Shown here: positions 24,779 to 32,434 of the stretch, one piece after another
How the letters are laid out: each line of letters begins with the position of its first letter
Position numbering within the stretch: position 1 is the stretch's first letter
DNA from: Candidatus Nanosyncoccus nanoralicus
GTDB lineage: Bacteria > Patescibacteriota > Saccharimonadia > Saccharimonadales > Saccharimonadaceae
Assembly (NCBI RefSeq): GCF_004138405.1
Contig: NZ_PRLL01000002.1
Span: 1-47,213 of the forward strand
DNA length: 47,213 nucleotides
Direction of reading: 5' to 3'
Notes under the pieces: generated by a model
The model's database searches: none
The model's input: the letters and a program-made list of their open reading frames with translations, nothing else
What the model was told of the DNA's origin: nothing
Made by a program: the position numbers and the translations under genes

Positions 24779-24855
24779 TGGTGGAGTAACAGGGATTCAA
24801 ACCCTGGACCTCTGCCTTGCAAAGGCAGCGCTCTAATCAGCTGAGCTATTACCCC
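24779..24855 (-). tRNA. tRNA-Ala (TGC anticodon)
   Basis: Minus-strand cloverleaf: acceptor GGGGTAA / TTACTCC with the G3-U70 pair that marks alanine tRNAs, anticodon loop TTTGCAA (TGC), T-arm with canonical TTTGAAT loop, discriminator A and encoded CCA. A 23-base spacer containing a small hairpin (CTGATT/AATCAG) leads to the minihelix. Separate from rRNA genes. Confidence 0.97.
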
Positions 24856-24864
24856 AGTAGAAAT

Positions 24865-24893
24865 ATAGTAACAAAGAACTAGAAGGTTGTCAA
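24865..24893 (-). promoter_or_regulatory. tRNA-Ala promoter
   Basis: Minus strand TTGACA (24893-24888), 17-base spacer, TACTAT (24870-24865), start near 24858. Confidence 0.85.
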
Positions 24894-24940
24894 TAAAACT
24901 AGGAATAATATATTATACAATGTTTTTTAACTTTAGCATA

Positions 24941-24969
24941 TTGACAAAAAGCTGTGGTTATTATATAAT
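24941..24969 (+). promoter_or_regulatory. promoter of the KGG stress-protein gene
   Basis: TTGACA (24941-24946), 17-base spacer, TATAAT (24964-24969), a perfect consensus promoter. It is followed by a leader of about 100 bases. Confidence 0.9.
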
Positions 24970-25074
24970 ACAGAACATAGACCAAGGGGTGCGGATAAGT
25001 TGAGTATGACACTTCGCGGGATAGAGGGGGAGGAATAAAATTAATATTTTTCTGGTGGGCAGAAAGAAGGAATA

Positions 25075-25281
25075 ATGGCTGGAACAAAGCAAGGTGGCCT
25101 AAAAGCTGCTGCAACAAACCGTGAGAAATACGGTAAAGATTTTTACGCAAAGATTGGACAGAAGGGTGGCCGTTTAGGCTGTACTGGTGGCTTTGCTGCA
25201 AACCCTGCACTTGCTAAGATTGCTGGTGCTAAAGGCGGTCGTATTTCACGACGTGGCCCTGCAAAAAAGACAACTGAGTAA
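25075..25281 (+). CDS. KGG-repeat (YciG/con-10-like) small basic protein
   Basis: 68 residues with glycine-lysine repeats: GGLKAAATNREKYGKDFYAKIGQKGG, GGFAANP and AKGGRISRRG, which match the KGG motif of the YciG/GsiB/con-10 stress protein family. Such proteins are small, basic and probably disordered. In Bacillus GsiB and enterobacterial YciG they respond to general stress. The ATG follows AAGGAATA at good spacing. The perfect consensus promoter suggests strong expression, and the leader of about 100 bases contrasts with most genes in this window and could carry control. A terminator follows. Confidence 0.82.
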   Translation: MAGTKQGGLKAAATNREKYGKDFYAKIGQKGGRLGCTGGFAANPALAKIAGAKGGRISRRGPAKKTTE

Positions 25282-25302
25282 AATATCCACCTAGAAATAA
25301 CA

Positions 25303-25333
25303 AACCCCTCGCAAGAGGGGATTTTGTTTTTTT
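25303..25333 (+). terminator. terminator of the KGG gene
   Basis: CCCCTC, GCAA loop, GAGGGG, then a T-rich tail. Confidence 0.9.
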
Positions 25334-25444
25334 GAGTTGTTCGGTTTATGGAATAAAGACGAGACTAGAGTTTATTTAGGTGGTGATATTTTTAAGCGGT
25401 GATTAAAAGATATTTATGTTATGATGAATAAAAAGGAGGTGAAG

Positions 25445-25804
25445 ATGAATTTTAATGAATATCAGGAAAAAGCAGGTAAGTTCGATACGTTTTCGTATGA
25501 GGTCTTTGTGAGAGAGGGTGCAAAAGTTAGTCATTTAGGGATGTTGGAGAAAGTATTAGGGTTGGCTGGGGAGTCTGGAGAGGCTTGTGATAAAATCAAG
25601 AAGCTTATTAGAGATAATAATGGAGAAGTTTCTGACGAAAAGAGAGTGGAGTTAGCAAAGGAACTGGGGGATGTCTTATGGTACTTAGCGATGGTTTCAA
25701 AATATCTTGGAGTAGAATTTGAGAAAGTAGCTAAAATGAATATTGAAAAATTACAAGATCGCTTCGAAAGGAATAAGATCCACGGAAGTGGTGATAACCG
25801 TTAA
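25445..25804 (+). CDS. MazG-type nucleotide pyrophosphohydrolase
   Basis: 119 residues. The MazG fold signature is present: LGLAGESGEACDKIKKLI (E-x-x-E) followed after a linker by ELAKELGDVLWYLAMVSKYLG (E-x-x-D), which bind Mg2+. These enzymes remove pyrophosphate from canonical or damaged NTPs; one domain of this size forms a dimer or tetramer. The start at 25445 is chosen because AAGGAGGTGAAG lies just before it, against the ATGs at 25421 and 25424. Its last codons overlap the convergent metallopeptidase gene by 4 bases. Confidence 0.85.
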   Translation: MNFNEYQEKAGKFDTFSYEVFVREGAKVSHLGMLEKVLGLAGESGEACDKIKKLIRDNNGEVSDEKRVELAKELGDVLWYLAMVSKYLGVEFEKVAKMNIEKLQDRFERNKIHGSGDNR

Positions 25805-26298
25805 TAGAGATCGCAATGTGGACAAATCCATTGTTGTTTTTTGTCTTGAAACATTGTTAATCCGCACTTCTTACAGGTGGCTTTTTTATGTAGCCAATGA
25901 CGATAAGTGTCAAGTTGAGTTTCGGCGAAATCTTGATCAAAATCAAAATGGTATTTTTTAGGCCAATTCGAATGAGATTTAAAAATACGATGTGCGGAAA
26001 CCCAAGCCTCGGTTTCGATTTTAAGGCGGTCAACAGATAGGGAGTAATTATGGTGGTGCGATACGGCATGTCCTAGTTCGTGAAGCAGTTGGAGAAAATA
26101 GGGAGAGAGATTACGTGATCTGGGAGAGGGTAGTTCATAGTAAATAGTTTTCGGGGGACGAAAGCGGAAACGATTACTGGGTTTAAAAACGAAGTTTGAG
26201 TACTCTTTTTCTACTTCTTGTATAAATTGAATATAGATCGGCAAATTTGAATGGCTGGACGTTTTTTGGGGTGAAAGATTGTCGATTTTTGGGATCAT
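25801..26298 (-). CDS. zinc metallopeptidase-like protein with C-terminal zinc ribbon
   Basis: 165 residues. HELGH (near 94-98, in FLQLLHELGHAVSHH) is an HExxH zinc site, and ETEAW about 20 residues later can give a glutamate ligand as in ImmA/IrrE-like gluzincins. The C-terminus has a CxxC...CxxC ribbon (CKKCG and CPHC). The combination resembles SprT or IrrE-like proteins, but an exact family was not recognised. It is probably cytoplasmic. TATAAT (26310-26305) ends 6 bases before the ATG, so a leaderless mRNA is predicted. It is convergent with mazG with a 4-base overlap. Confidence 0.65.
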   Translation of the reverse strand: MIPKIDNLSPQKTSSHSNLPIYIQFIQEVEKEYSNFVFKPSNRFRFRPPKTIYYELPSPRSRNLSPYFLQLLHELGHAVSHHHNYSLSVDRLKIETEAWVSAHRIFKSHSNWPKKYHFDFDQDFAETQLDTYRHWLHKKATCKKCGLTMFQDKKQQWICPHCDLY

Positions 26299-26363
26299 AA
26301 AATGATTATAGGAGGGTGTGGGAAAAAGAAAAAGGATAAGAGGAATGTTTAGTGGTGCTTAAC

Positions 26364-26392
26364 TTTACAAACAGAGGTGGATTTGATATATT
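26364..26392 (+). promoter_or_regulatory. rpsA promoter
   Basis: TTTACA (26364-26369), 17-base spacer, TATATT (26387-26392). Start near 26399, giving an 86-base leader. Confidence 0.75.
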
Positions 26393-26402
26393 AAGAAGTA
26401 GA

Positions 26403-26466
26403 TTCGGGTTCGTTCAACTGGGGAGAAAGAATAAAATAATTTTCGATTTAGTTGAACGGGCCTGAA
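26403..26466 (+). promoter_or_regulatory. rpsA leader stem-loop, possible autoregulatory element
   Basis: Positions 26403-26419 pair with 26450-26466 over 17 consecutive positions, including three G-U pairs, around a 30-nt loop with a GGGGAG segment. The stem ends right at the ribosome-binding site (GAAAGGA, about 26467-26473) 12-18 bases before the ATG. G-U pairs retained on the coding strand favour RNA-level function. S1 represses its own synthesis in E. coli, so autoregulation is the obvious hypothesis. Confidence 0.65.
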
Positions 26467-26484
26467 GAAAGGAAAATATAAGTA

Positions 26485-27552
26485 ATGGCTGATGCCAAAA
26501 AAATCACAATGGATGAATTGTTAGCTTCTGCTAGTGATTCGATCAAAAAAGTAGTTGCTGGAGATACTGTCTCTGGTGTAGTACTTTCAGTAAAGAAGCA
26601 CGAGATCTTAATTGATCTTGGTGCGCAGGGTGTAGGTTTAGTACCACGCCGTGAAGCTTCATTTGCACGTAACCTTGAGGTTGGTCAGGAAGTTTCTGCT
26701 TCAGTAATCGATCCAGAAATGGAAGACGGTACTGTACTGCTTTCACTTCGTAAGGCAGTGAAGGATAAGGGCTGGGATGAGATCCAGGCTAAGATGGATG
26801 CTGCGGAAATCGTGGAGGTTACTCCATTTGATGCTAACCGTGGTGGTCTTCTGGTTGAATACGAAGGAATTCGTGGTTTCTTGCCAGTTTCACAACTTTC
26901 TGCAGAGCATTATCCACGTGTTGGTTCAGCAGACAAGGATGAAATTTTGCAACGTCTTAACTCTCTTGTTGGCAAGGGCATTAAGGTAAGAATCCTTGAC
27001 GCTAACAAGAAAGACAATAAGCTTATCTTCTCTGAGAAGGAAGCTGTGAAAGATGGTCTTGCTGCTCGTTTTGCTGAACTTCACGTTGGTGATGTAATTA
27101 AGGGCGTAGTAACTGGCGTAGTTGATTTTGGTGTCTTTGTTAATGTTGAAGGCATTGAAGGTTTGATTCATATTTCTGAGATCTCTTGGGAACGTGTAAA
27201 TAATCCATCAGACTATGTAAAAGTTGGCGATGAAATTGAGGCAAAAATTATTGCTATCGATAAAGAACGTCTAAGCCTTTCCATGAAGCAACTTGTTGCT
27301 GATCCATGGCTTTCAGAAGTCGAGAACTTAAAGAAGGGTTCAAAGGTTGAGGGAACTGTAACTCGCATCACACCATTCGGTGCATTTGTACAGATTTCAC
27401 CAGCCGTTGAAGCTTTGGTTCATGTTTCTGAACTTGGTGAAGGTAACGATGTTGATCCTGAAAAGATCTTTACTCTTAACGAGCGTAAGAGCTTCAAGGT
27501 ACTCGACATTGATCGTGAAGGTCGCAAGATTTCACTTTCAGTAGCTAAATAA
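26485..27552 (+). CDS. rpsA: 30S ribosomal protein S1 (four S1 domains)
   Basis: 355 residues with four S1/OB-fold repeats: about 18-85 (GDTVSGVVLSVKKHEILIDLG), 95-175 (divergent), 190-260 (GDVIKGVVTGVVDFGVFVNVEG, IEGLIHISEISW) and 275-355 (GSKVEGTVTRITPFGAFVQIS). E. coli S1 has six; four is common in Gram-positive and reduced genomes. Domains 3 and 4 look most canonical for RNA binding. In species with leaderless messages and weak ribosome-binding sites the role of S1 is of special interest. Start ATG behind AAAGGA, downstream of a strong stem-loop leader. Confidence 0.92.
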   Translation: MADAKKITMDELLASASDSIKKVVAGDTVSGVVLSVKKHEILIDLGAQGVGLVPRREASFARNLEVGQEVSASVIDPEMEDGTVLLSLRKAVKDKGWDEIQAKMDAAEIVEVTPFDANRGGLLVEYEGIRGFLPVSQLSAEHYPRVGSADKDEILQRLNSLVGKGIKVRILDANKKDNKLIFSEKEAVKDGLAARFAELHVGDVIKGVVTGVVDFGVFVNVEGIEGLIHISEISWERVNNPSDYVKVGDEIEAKIIAIDKERLSLSMKQLVADPWLSEVENLKKGSKVEGTVTRITPFGAFVQISPAVEALVHVSELGEGNDVDPEKIFTLNERKSFKVLDIDREGRKISLSVAK

Positions 27553-27570
27553 TTAGCGAAAGAACCTAAA

Positions 27571-27600
27571 AAAGAACCCCTGTTTTGGGGGTTCTTTTTG
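27571..27600 (+). terminator. rpsA terminator
   Basis: AAGAACCCC / GGGGGTTCTT with TGTTTT loop and T run. Confidence 0.9.
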
Positions 27601-27612
27601 TTGTTGAATAAA

Positions 27613-28290
27613 TTATTTATTCAATGGTTTGTGGCAGAGCCACCAGTCTTCGCAAGCGAATTCACCGGCTTTAGCAGCAGCTAGGCGTTCTTTAATAGTT
27701 GCAACATCCTTGGCTGGTGGAATGATGACGTCAGCACCAAAGAGTTCATTGTTTGGCCAGTTGGCAGGAAGAGCAACTTTGTGTTCTTCTGAAGTCTGTA
27801 AGCCTTTAACCATACGTAAGATCTCGTCCATGTTGCGACCAAGCTCTTGTGGGTAGTAAAGAATAGCGCGAACTTTGCCTTCTGGGTCAATGACGAAGAC
27901 GGCACGGACAGTGTTGGTGTCATGGTTTTTACCTGGATGGATAAAACCAAGTTTGCCGGAAACTAAGCCAGTGTCGGCAATGATTGGGAACTCGATTTCA
28001 GTATCGAAGTGCTCCTTGATCCACTCAGTCCACTTAATGTGGGAGAAGACCTGGTCAACGGAAAGACCGAGAAGTTCAGTATTCATCTCGCGGAATTTAT
28101 CATAATTCTTCTGGAAGGAAACGAATTCGGTAGTACAGACTGGAGTGAAGTCAGCTGGGTGGCTAAAAAGAACAAGCCATTTGCCAGCGTAGTCGCCAGG
28201 GATGGTTTTAGGACCATGAGTGGTTTGTACTTGCATAGTTGGTAGCATTTCACCAATAAGAGGGATATGCTGAATTTCATTATCGTTCAT
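27613..28290 (-). CDS. peroxiredoxin, Prx6-like (AhpC/TSA family)
   Basis: 225 residues. The active site [14 protein letters not shown] contains the peroxidatic cysteine, near residue 52. Length, the conserved tryptophan/PNNELFG region and the C-terminal arm with a cysteine pair (FACEDWWLC) match the long Prx6-type peroxiredoxins known from archaea and some bacteria, in which C-terminal cysteines resolve the sulfenic acid. It reduces H2O2 and organic peroxides. The start is an ATG behind AAGGAG. Upstream an inverted repeat (28355-28371) overlaps the probable promoter. Convergent with rpsA. Confidence 0.93.
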   Translation of the reverse strand: MNDNEIQHIPLIGEMLPTMQVQTTHGPKTIPGDYAGKWLVLFSHPADFTPVCTTEFVSFQKNYDKFREMNTELLGLSVDQVFSHIKWTEWIKEHFDTEIEFPIIADTGLVSGKLGFIHPGKNHDTNTVRAVFVIDPEGKVRAILYYPQELGRNMDEILRMVKGLQTSEEHKVALPANWPNNELFGADVIIPPAKDVATIKERLAAAKAGEFACEDWWLCHKPLNK

Positions 28291-28354
28291 AAAAAATCTC
28301 CTTGTTAAGGTTTGTGTATTTTTGGTCGGGAAGACCCCTAATTTTTATCAAAGT

Positions 28355-28371
28355 TGTGTTATTAAAACACA
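28355..28371. promoter_or_regulatory. inverted repeat upstream of peroxiredoxin, possible operator
   Basis: TGTGTT, ATTAA, AACACA: perfect 6-bp arms with a 5-bp spacer, about 65 bases before the start codon. It does not match the PerR box. Binding of a redox regulator is inference. Confidence 0.45.
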
Positions 28372-28470
28372 GTTAATCAATTCCAAGGTCATATGCGACC
28401 ATTTCTATTGTAACATAGAAACAAATTGTAGGAAGAGGAATGTGATAGAATGAGGCTAGAAAAGGAAAAA

Positions 28471-29160
28471 ATGGGCAATAATAAAGAAAAAGATAAGAGT
28501 GGTAGGTGTAGTAGTTTAAGAAGATGGAGGAAAATCCTATTTTTTGGGTTTGGTTTTTTAATATTATTCGGGGTAGCATGGGTATTATATATGTTTAATG
28601 TAATACCACATCGACAATATATTAATGCGGATTTTGGGATCGAGACTTATAAAAGTCTAGTTGATAAAGATGGGGATGGTATTGATGACCAAACAGACTT
28701 CTTGCAGAGTGTGAGAAGGTATATTGCGACAAAGCCAAAATATAAAAGCAAATATTATAGGACGGGATATTCAGATGATGAGTTTGGTGTATGCACGGAT
28801 GTGATTGCAGTTGGTATGAAAGGCGCGGGGTATGATTTGAGGGAATTGGTGGATGCTGACATTAAAATGAATAAAAGATTGTATCAAGTTGATATTGTAG
28901 ATAAAAATATTGATTTTCGTCGAGTAAATAATTTAAGAATATTTTTTGAGCGTAATGCGAAATCTCTAACGACGGATTTAACAGATGTAAAAGAGTGGCA
29001 GGGTGGAGATATTATTGTATTTAAGACGCATATTGGAGTGGTATCAGATAAAAGAAATTTGAGGGGGATACCTTTCATTATTCATAATGGCGGGCTTTTT
29101 TATGAGGAGGATGTGCTGGAATATCGAACAGATATTGTGGGACATTTTAGGATAAGCTAA
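28471..29160 (+). CDS. DUF1287 (NlpC/P60-like) extracellular protein with Ca-binding loop
   Basis: 229 residues from the ATG at 28471, behind AAAAGGA; an in-frame ATG at 28450 overlaps the TAGAAT -10 box (28446-28451) and is rejected. A basic N-terminus and one membrane span (about 24-45, ILFFGFGFLILFGVAWVLY) anchor it with the rest outside. VDKDGDGIDDQ is an EF-hand/dockerin-like calcium loop. DUF1287 motifs follow: GVCTDVI with the putative catalytic cysteine, NIDFRRVNNLRIFF, WQGGDIIVFKTHIGVVSD with the histidine, and IIHNGG. The family is related to papain-like NlpC/P60 amidases, suggesting peptidoglycan or peptide cleavage. Confidence 0.82.
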   Translation: MGNNKEKDKSGRCSSLRRWRKILFFGFGFLILFGVAWVLYMFNVIPHRQYINADFGIETYKSLVDKDGDGIDDQTDFLQSVRRYIATKPKYKSKYYRTGYSDDEFGVCTDVIAVGMKGAGYDLRELVDADIKMNKRLYQVDIVDKNIDFRRVNNLRIFFERNAKSLTTDLTDVKEWQGGDIIVFKTHIGVVSDKRNLRGIPFIIHNGGLFYEEDVLEYRTDIVGHFRIS

Positions 29161-29191
29161 AAAGTGTGTCGTTTTTTATTATAATGAAAGT

Positions 29192-29956
29192 ATGGCAACA
29201 TATGAAATTATTTATGATGAGATACAGGATGCATATAATTGGTATAGTGCAATTAATCTTTTTCATCAGATTAATAAATTAAAAGATGAAGATGACTTGG
29301 AGATTGCTAAGAAAATTATTGGATTGAACTTTTCGCAAGCTAAGGAAATTTTAATTACATTTATTAGTAAACGTAATAAAAAAATTTCTATGCCACCAAA
29401 AAAATTCGAAAGAATCATGAGAGAGCAATTGGAGCAAAATTTTGAATTAGCAGTGAAGAAGTTAGAGAAAGTTGCTGGACATAAATTAGCTGTAAAAAAA
29501 TGTGCAAAAAATCGTGCAATCGAAATTGCTAAAATTGATAAGAGTGCGACTTGCTCAAAAGCAGACTTATTATTTTTGATTACAACTTTCCCGGCAATGA
29601 TCGTTTACTATGAAGAAGGGGTAATTTATACGTATGCAAAAATTGATGATGAATTATGGGGAATGCCACTTGACGGGATTTTGCATGAATTAATGCATTT
29701 TCAAACAGATTTCTATTATCGTCAGAATCCAGAATCACCAGTTGCAAAGTTATCAGAAGATGATTATTATGTACTGAAGGAATCTTTGCCGGCTCTTCTT
29801 GACGAATCTTGGAAGCCGATAATTACTTTACCTGATTGTAGTTACCCTGAGTATCAGGAATTAAGAGACAAGTTGGTTGATTTTTATAGGAGAAATGGAG
29901 ATTTTGACGAACTTATGAGGTTTGGAGCAGAAGAGGTAGAAAAATTCAATCGTTAA
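29192..29956 (+). CDS. HExxH protein of unknown family
   Basis: 254 residues. HELMH in ILHELMHFQTDFYY (near 166-170) is a zincin-type HExxH zinc site. The N-terminal half is helical and lysine-rich. No signal peptide, so it is probably cytoplasmic. A third metal ligand could be one of the glutamates after DDYYVLKESLPALLDE, but this is not certain, and no known peptidase family was recognised. TATAAT (29180-29185) ends 6 bases before the ATG, implying a leaderless mRNA separate from the DUF1287 gene although only 31 bases apart. Confidence 0.6.
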   Translation: MATYEIIYDEIQDAYNWYSAINLFHQINKLKDEDDLEIAKKIIGLNFSQAKEILITFISKRNKKISMPPKKFERIMREQLEQNFELAVKKLEKVAGHKLAVKKCAKNRAIEIAKIDKSATCSKADLLFLITTFPAMIVYYEEGVIYTYAKIDDELWGMPLDGILHELMHFQTDFYYRQNPESPVAKLSEDDYYVLKESLPALLDESWKPIITLPDCSYPEYQELRDKLVDFYRRNGDFDELMRFGAEEVEKFNR

Positions 29957-30044
29957 GAACTCCGAAGAGATCTTTTTTGGTCAAAGAGTCTTCACGGTGA
30001 ACCAACAAGTCTTTAAATTTCTTACTTTCTGATCTTAATGATTA

Positions 30045-30082
30045 ATAAAAAACGGTCCTCCCATCTCTGTTAGGACCGTTTA
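30045..30082 (-). terminator. tRNA-Asn terminator
   Basis: Minus-strand stem AACGGTCCT (30080-30072) with its complement (30059-30051), followed by a T run. Confidence 0.85.
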
Positions 30083-30113
30083 TGAGCTTGATAAATTGCT
30101 CTAAAATTCAAAT

Positions 30114-30188
30114 TGGCTCCCCCGGTCAGGCTCGAACTGACAACCTCGAAGTTAACAGCTTCTTGCTCCACCATTGAGCTACAGGGGA
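30114..30188 (-). tRNA. tRNA-Asn (GTT anticodon)
   Basis: Minus-strand cloverleaf: acceptor TCCCCTG / CGGGGGA, anticodon loop CTGTTAA (GTT), T-arm GTCAG / CTGAC with loop TTCGAGC, discriminator G and encoded CCA. Stand-alone with its own promoter and terminator. Confidence 0.97.
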
Positions 30189-30200
30189 ATCTATGGAGGA

Positions 30201-30229
30201 ATTATAGCGCATAAATTAGTGGAATGCAA
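30201..30229 (-). promoter_or_regulatory. tRNA-Asn promoter
   Basis: Minus strand TTGCAT (30229-30224), 17-base spacer, TATAAT (30206-30201). It is divergent from the sufC promoter, whose TATAAT is at 30250-30255. Confidence 0.85.
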
Positions 30230-30262
30230 GGGCCTGGGTTAGAAAATGTTATAATGGATAAA

Positions 30263-31000
30263 ATGTTGAGTGTTAAGAATATTACAGTATTGGCTGGCGA
30301 GGGGGAGAAATCAAAAAAGATTATTGAAAATTTGAGCCTGGAAGTAGCACAGGGTGAGACTGTGGTGATTTTGGGGCCAAATGGGGCTGGAAAATCGACT
30401 CTTGGTGCGGCGATGATGGGTGATCCAAAATTAAAAATCCCAGAGGGGGAAATTAGGTTTTTAGGTGAAAACATCACTAATATGAAAGTAGATGAGAGGG
30501 CGAAACTAGGAATGATGATGACGATGCAGAATCCGGTGGAGGCCCCCGGGATTTCGACGACAAATGTGATTCGAGCGGCGCTTAATGCGAGGGGGGAGAA
30601 TTTAAGTCTAGATAAAATACGTGAACAGATTTCAATAGTTTGTAAGAAATTAAAAACAAATATTTTCTTTGCAGAGAGAGAAATTAATTACAAGTTTTCT
30701 GGTGGCGAAAAGAAAAAGAACGAAGTTTTACAGGCTTTAGTATTGAAACCAAAATTGCTCATCTTAGATGAGATCGATTCGGGATTAGATGTTGACGCGG
30801 CAGACTTAATTTCGGAACTATTAAGTGAGTTGCAGGAGGAAAGCAAAACGACACTACTGATAGTTACGCATAATATGCGTATCTTGAGAAGTTTAAAAGT
30901 GGATAGAGTATGTATCTTAAAGTCTGGGCAGATTGTAAAAACTGGGACTACGGAATTGCTTGAATCGATTGAGAAAAATGGTTTTGAGGGGATTTTATAA
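30263..31000 (+). CDS. sufC: SufC, Fe-S assembly ABC-type ATPase
   Basis: 245 residues. Walker A GPNGAGKS, signature FSGGEKKKNEVLQ (SufC form of the ABC signature), Walker B LLILDEIDSGLDVDA and the H-loop VTHNMRIL. SufC powers the SufB scaffold in iron-sulfur cluster assembly. TATAAT (30250-30255, TGT extension) ends 7 bases before the ATG at 30263; the in-frame ATGs upstream lie in or before the promoter and are rejected. It leads a sufC-sufB-sufS-sufU operon; sufB starts 3 bases after the stop. Confidence 0.95.
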   Translation: MLSVKNITVLAGEGEKSKKIIENLSLEVAQGETVVILGPNGAGKSTLGAAMMGDPKLKIPEGEIRFLGENITNMKVDERAKLGMMMTMQNPVEAPGISTTNVIRAALNARGENLSLDKIREQISIVCKKLKTNIFFAEREINYKFSGGEKKKNEVLQALVLKPKLLILDEIDSGLDVDAADLISELLSELQEESKTTLLIVTHNMRILRSLKVDRVCILKSGQIVKTGTTELLESIEKNGFEGIL

Positions 31001-31003
31001 AAA

Positions 31004-32386
31004 ATGAAAAAGGAATTAAATAAAAAAGGTATAACTTCTGAATATATTTTGGCCTTGTCAAAAAAGAAACAAGAGCCAGAGTGGTTACTAGAACTAAGAC
31101 TAAAAGGTCTTGAATACTGGAATAAGCTAACGATGCCAAAATGGGCGCCAGATATTTCTGAGCTGGCTCTAGATGATATTTTGATGTATGTGGAAACTGG
31201 TAATGAAATGGTTTCGAGCTGGGATGAAGTACCAAAGAAAATAAAAGAAACGTTTGATAAGTTGGGGATTCCAGAAGCGGAGCAGGAGCATTTGGCGGGT
31301 GTAGGCGCACAATATGACTCCGAGGTGATTTACCATAATCTCAAAGAGAGGATTGCTAAGAAGGGCGTGATTTACCTACCTATGGAGGAGGCAATTCAAT
31401 TGACAAAGAAGAAGAAGGAAGAAGTGATTGCAAGATATGGGGTGGATGTAGGGGGAATTGTAAGAGAGCACTTCATGAAGTTGATTTCGGAAAAGGATCA
31501 TAAATTTGCGGCCTTGCATGCGGCGGTGTGGAGCGGAGGTTCTTTTATTTATATTCCAAAAAGAGTAAGCGTGGAGATTCCTATCCAAAGTTATTATCGA
31601 TTAAACGCGCCGGGAGCGGGGCAGTTTGAACATACTTTGATCGTGGTGGATGAAGACTCGGACCTACATTTTATTGAGGGGTGTTCGGCACCAAAATATA
31701 CGGTGTCGAATTTGCATGCGGGAAGCGTGGAGCTTTATATAAAGAAAAATAGCAGGCTAAAATTTTCAACCGTGGAGAGCTGGTCAAAAAATGTGTTCAA
31801 CTTGAACACTAAACGGGCGTATGTTGAAGAAGATGGGGTGATTGAGTGGGTAACTGGGTCGTTTGGGTCTAAAGTATCGATGCTCTATCCAATGGGTGTA
31901 TTGGCGGGGGCGCGTTCAAGAATGGAATATACAGGGGTGTCATTTGCGGGCGAGGGGCAGGTGCTTGATACGGGTGCAAAAGTTGTTCACTTGGCGGAAG
32001 ATACGTATTCGATGATAAATGCTAAGTCATTGAGTAGCGGTGGGGGCGTGTCGATGACGCGTACTTTAGCTAAAATAACAAAAAAGGCTTTGCGCGCAAG
32101 GTCATATACTGACTGTAAATCGTTGATTTTGGATAATCGATCGGTTTCTAATGCGATTCCAGAAGTAAAAGTGGAATGCAATGAAGCGGAGGTATCACAT
32201 GAGGCAAGTGTTGGTAAGATCTCAGATGAGGCGGTGTATTATCTACAAACAAGGGGGATTAGTGAAGATGAAGCTAGGGCTTTAATCGTACGAGGATTTA
32301 CAGGTGATGTTTCAAAAGAGTTGCCGATTGAGTATGCGATGGAAATGAATAATCTAATCAGAATGGAAATGGAAGGGACGGCCTAA
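31004..32386 (+). CDS. sufB: SufB, Fe-S cluster scaffold
   Basis: 460 residues, the size of SufB rather than SufD. N-terminal region with ELALDDI, PKKIKETFDKLGIPEAE and EQEHLAGVGAQYDSEVIYHN; core beta-helix with GSFIYIPKRVSVEIPIQ and FEHTLIVVDE; C-terminal SHEASVGKISDEAVYYLQTRG with the family's conserved acidic and histidine residues. It receives sulfur from SufS/SufU and builds clusters on a SufBC complex. No sufD is present, so a SufB2C2-type scaffold is likely. A cysteine occurs in the core (EGCSAPKYT). The sufS gene follows after 48 bases. Confidence 0.95.
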   Translation: MKKELNKKGITSEYILALSKKKQEPEWLLELRLKGLEYWNKLTMPKWAPDISELALDDILMYVETGNEMVSSWDEVPKKIKETFDKLGIPEAEQEHLAGVGAQYDSEVIYHNLKERIAKKGVIYLPMEEAIQLTKKKKEEVIARYGVDVGGIVREHFMKLISEKDHKFAALHAAVWSGGSFIYIPKRVSVEIPIQSYYRLNAPGAGQFEHTLIVVDEDSDLHFIEGCSAPKYTVSNLHAGSVELYIKKNSRLKFSTVESWSKNVFNLNTKRAYVEEDGVIEWVTGSFGSKVSMLYPMGVLAGARSRMEYTGVSFAGEGQVLDTGAKVVHLAEDTYSMINAKSLSSGGGVSMTRTLAKITKKALRARSYTDCKSLILDNRSVSNAIPEVKVECNEAEVSHEASVGKISDEAVYYLQTRGISEDEARALIVRGFTGDVSKELPIEYAMEMNNLIRMEMEGTA

Positions 32387-32434
32387 TTCCTTAGGGATTA
32401 AGTATTAAGGGCGAGTTAAAAGGGAGAGGAAGAG

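Noticed and set aside
31786..31800. Fourth copy of the AAAAAATGTGTTCAG repeat
   Set aside because: It lies inside sufB coding sequence and matches only 14 bases; the codons are ordinary SufB residues.
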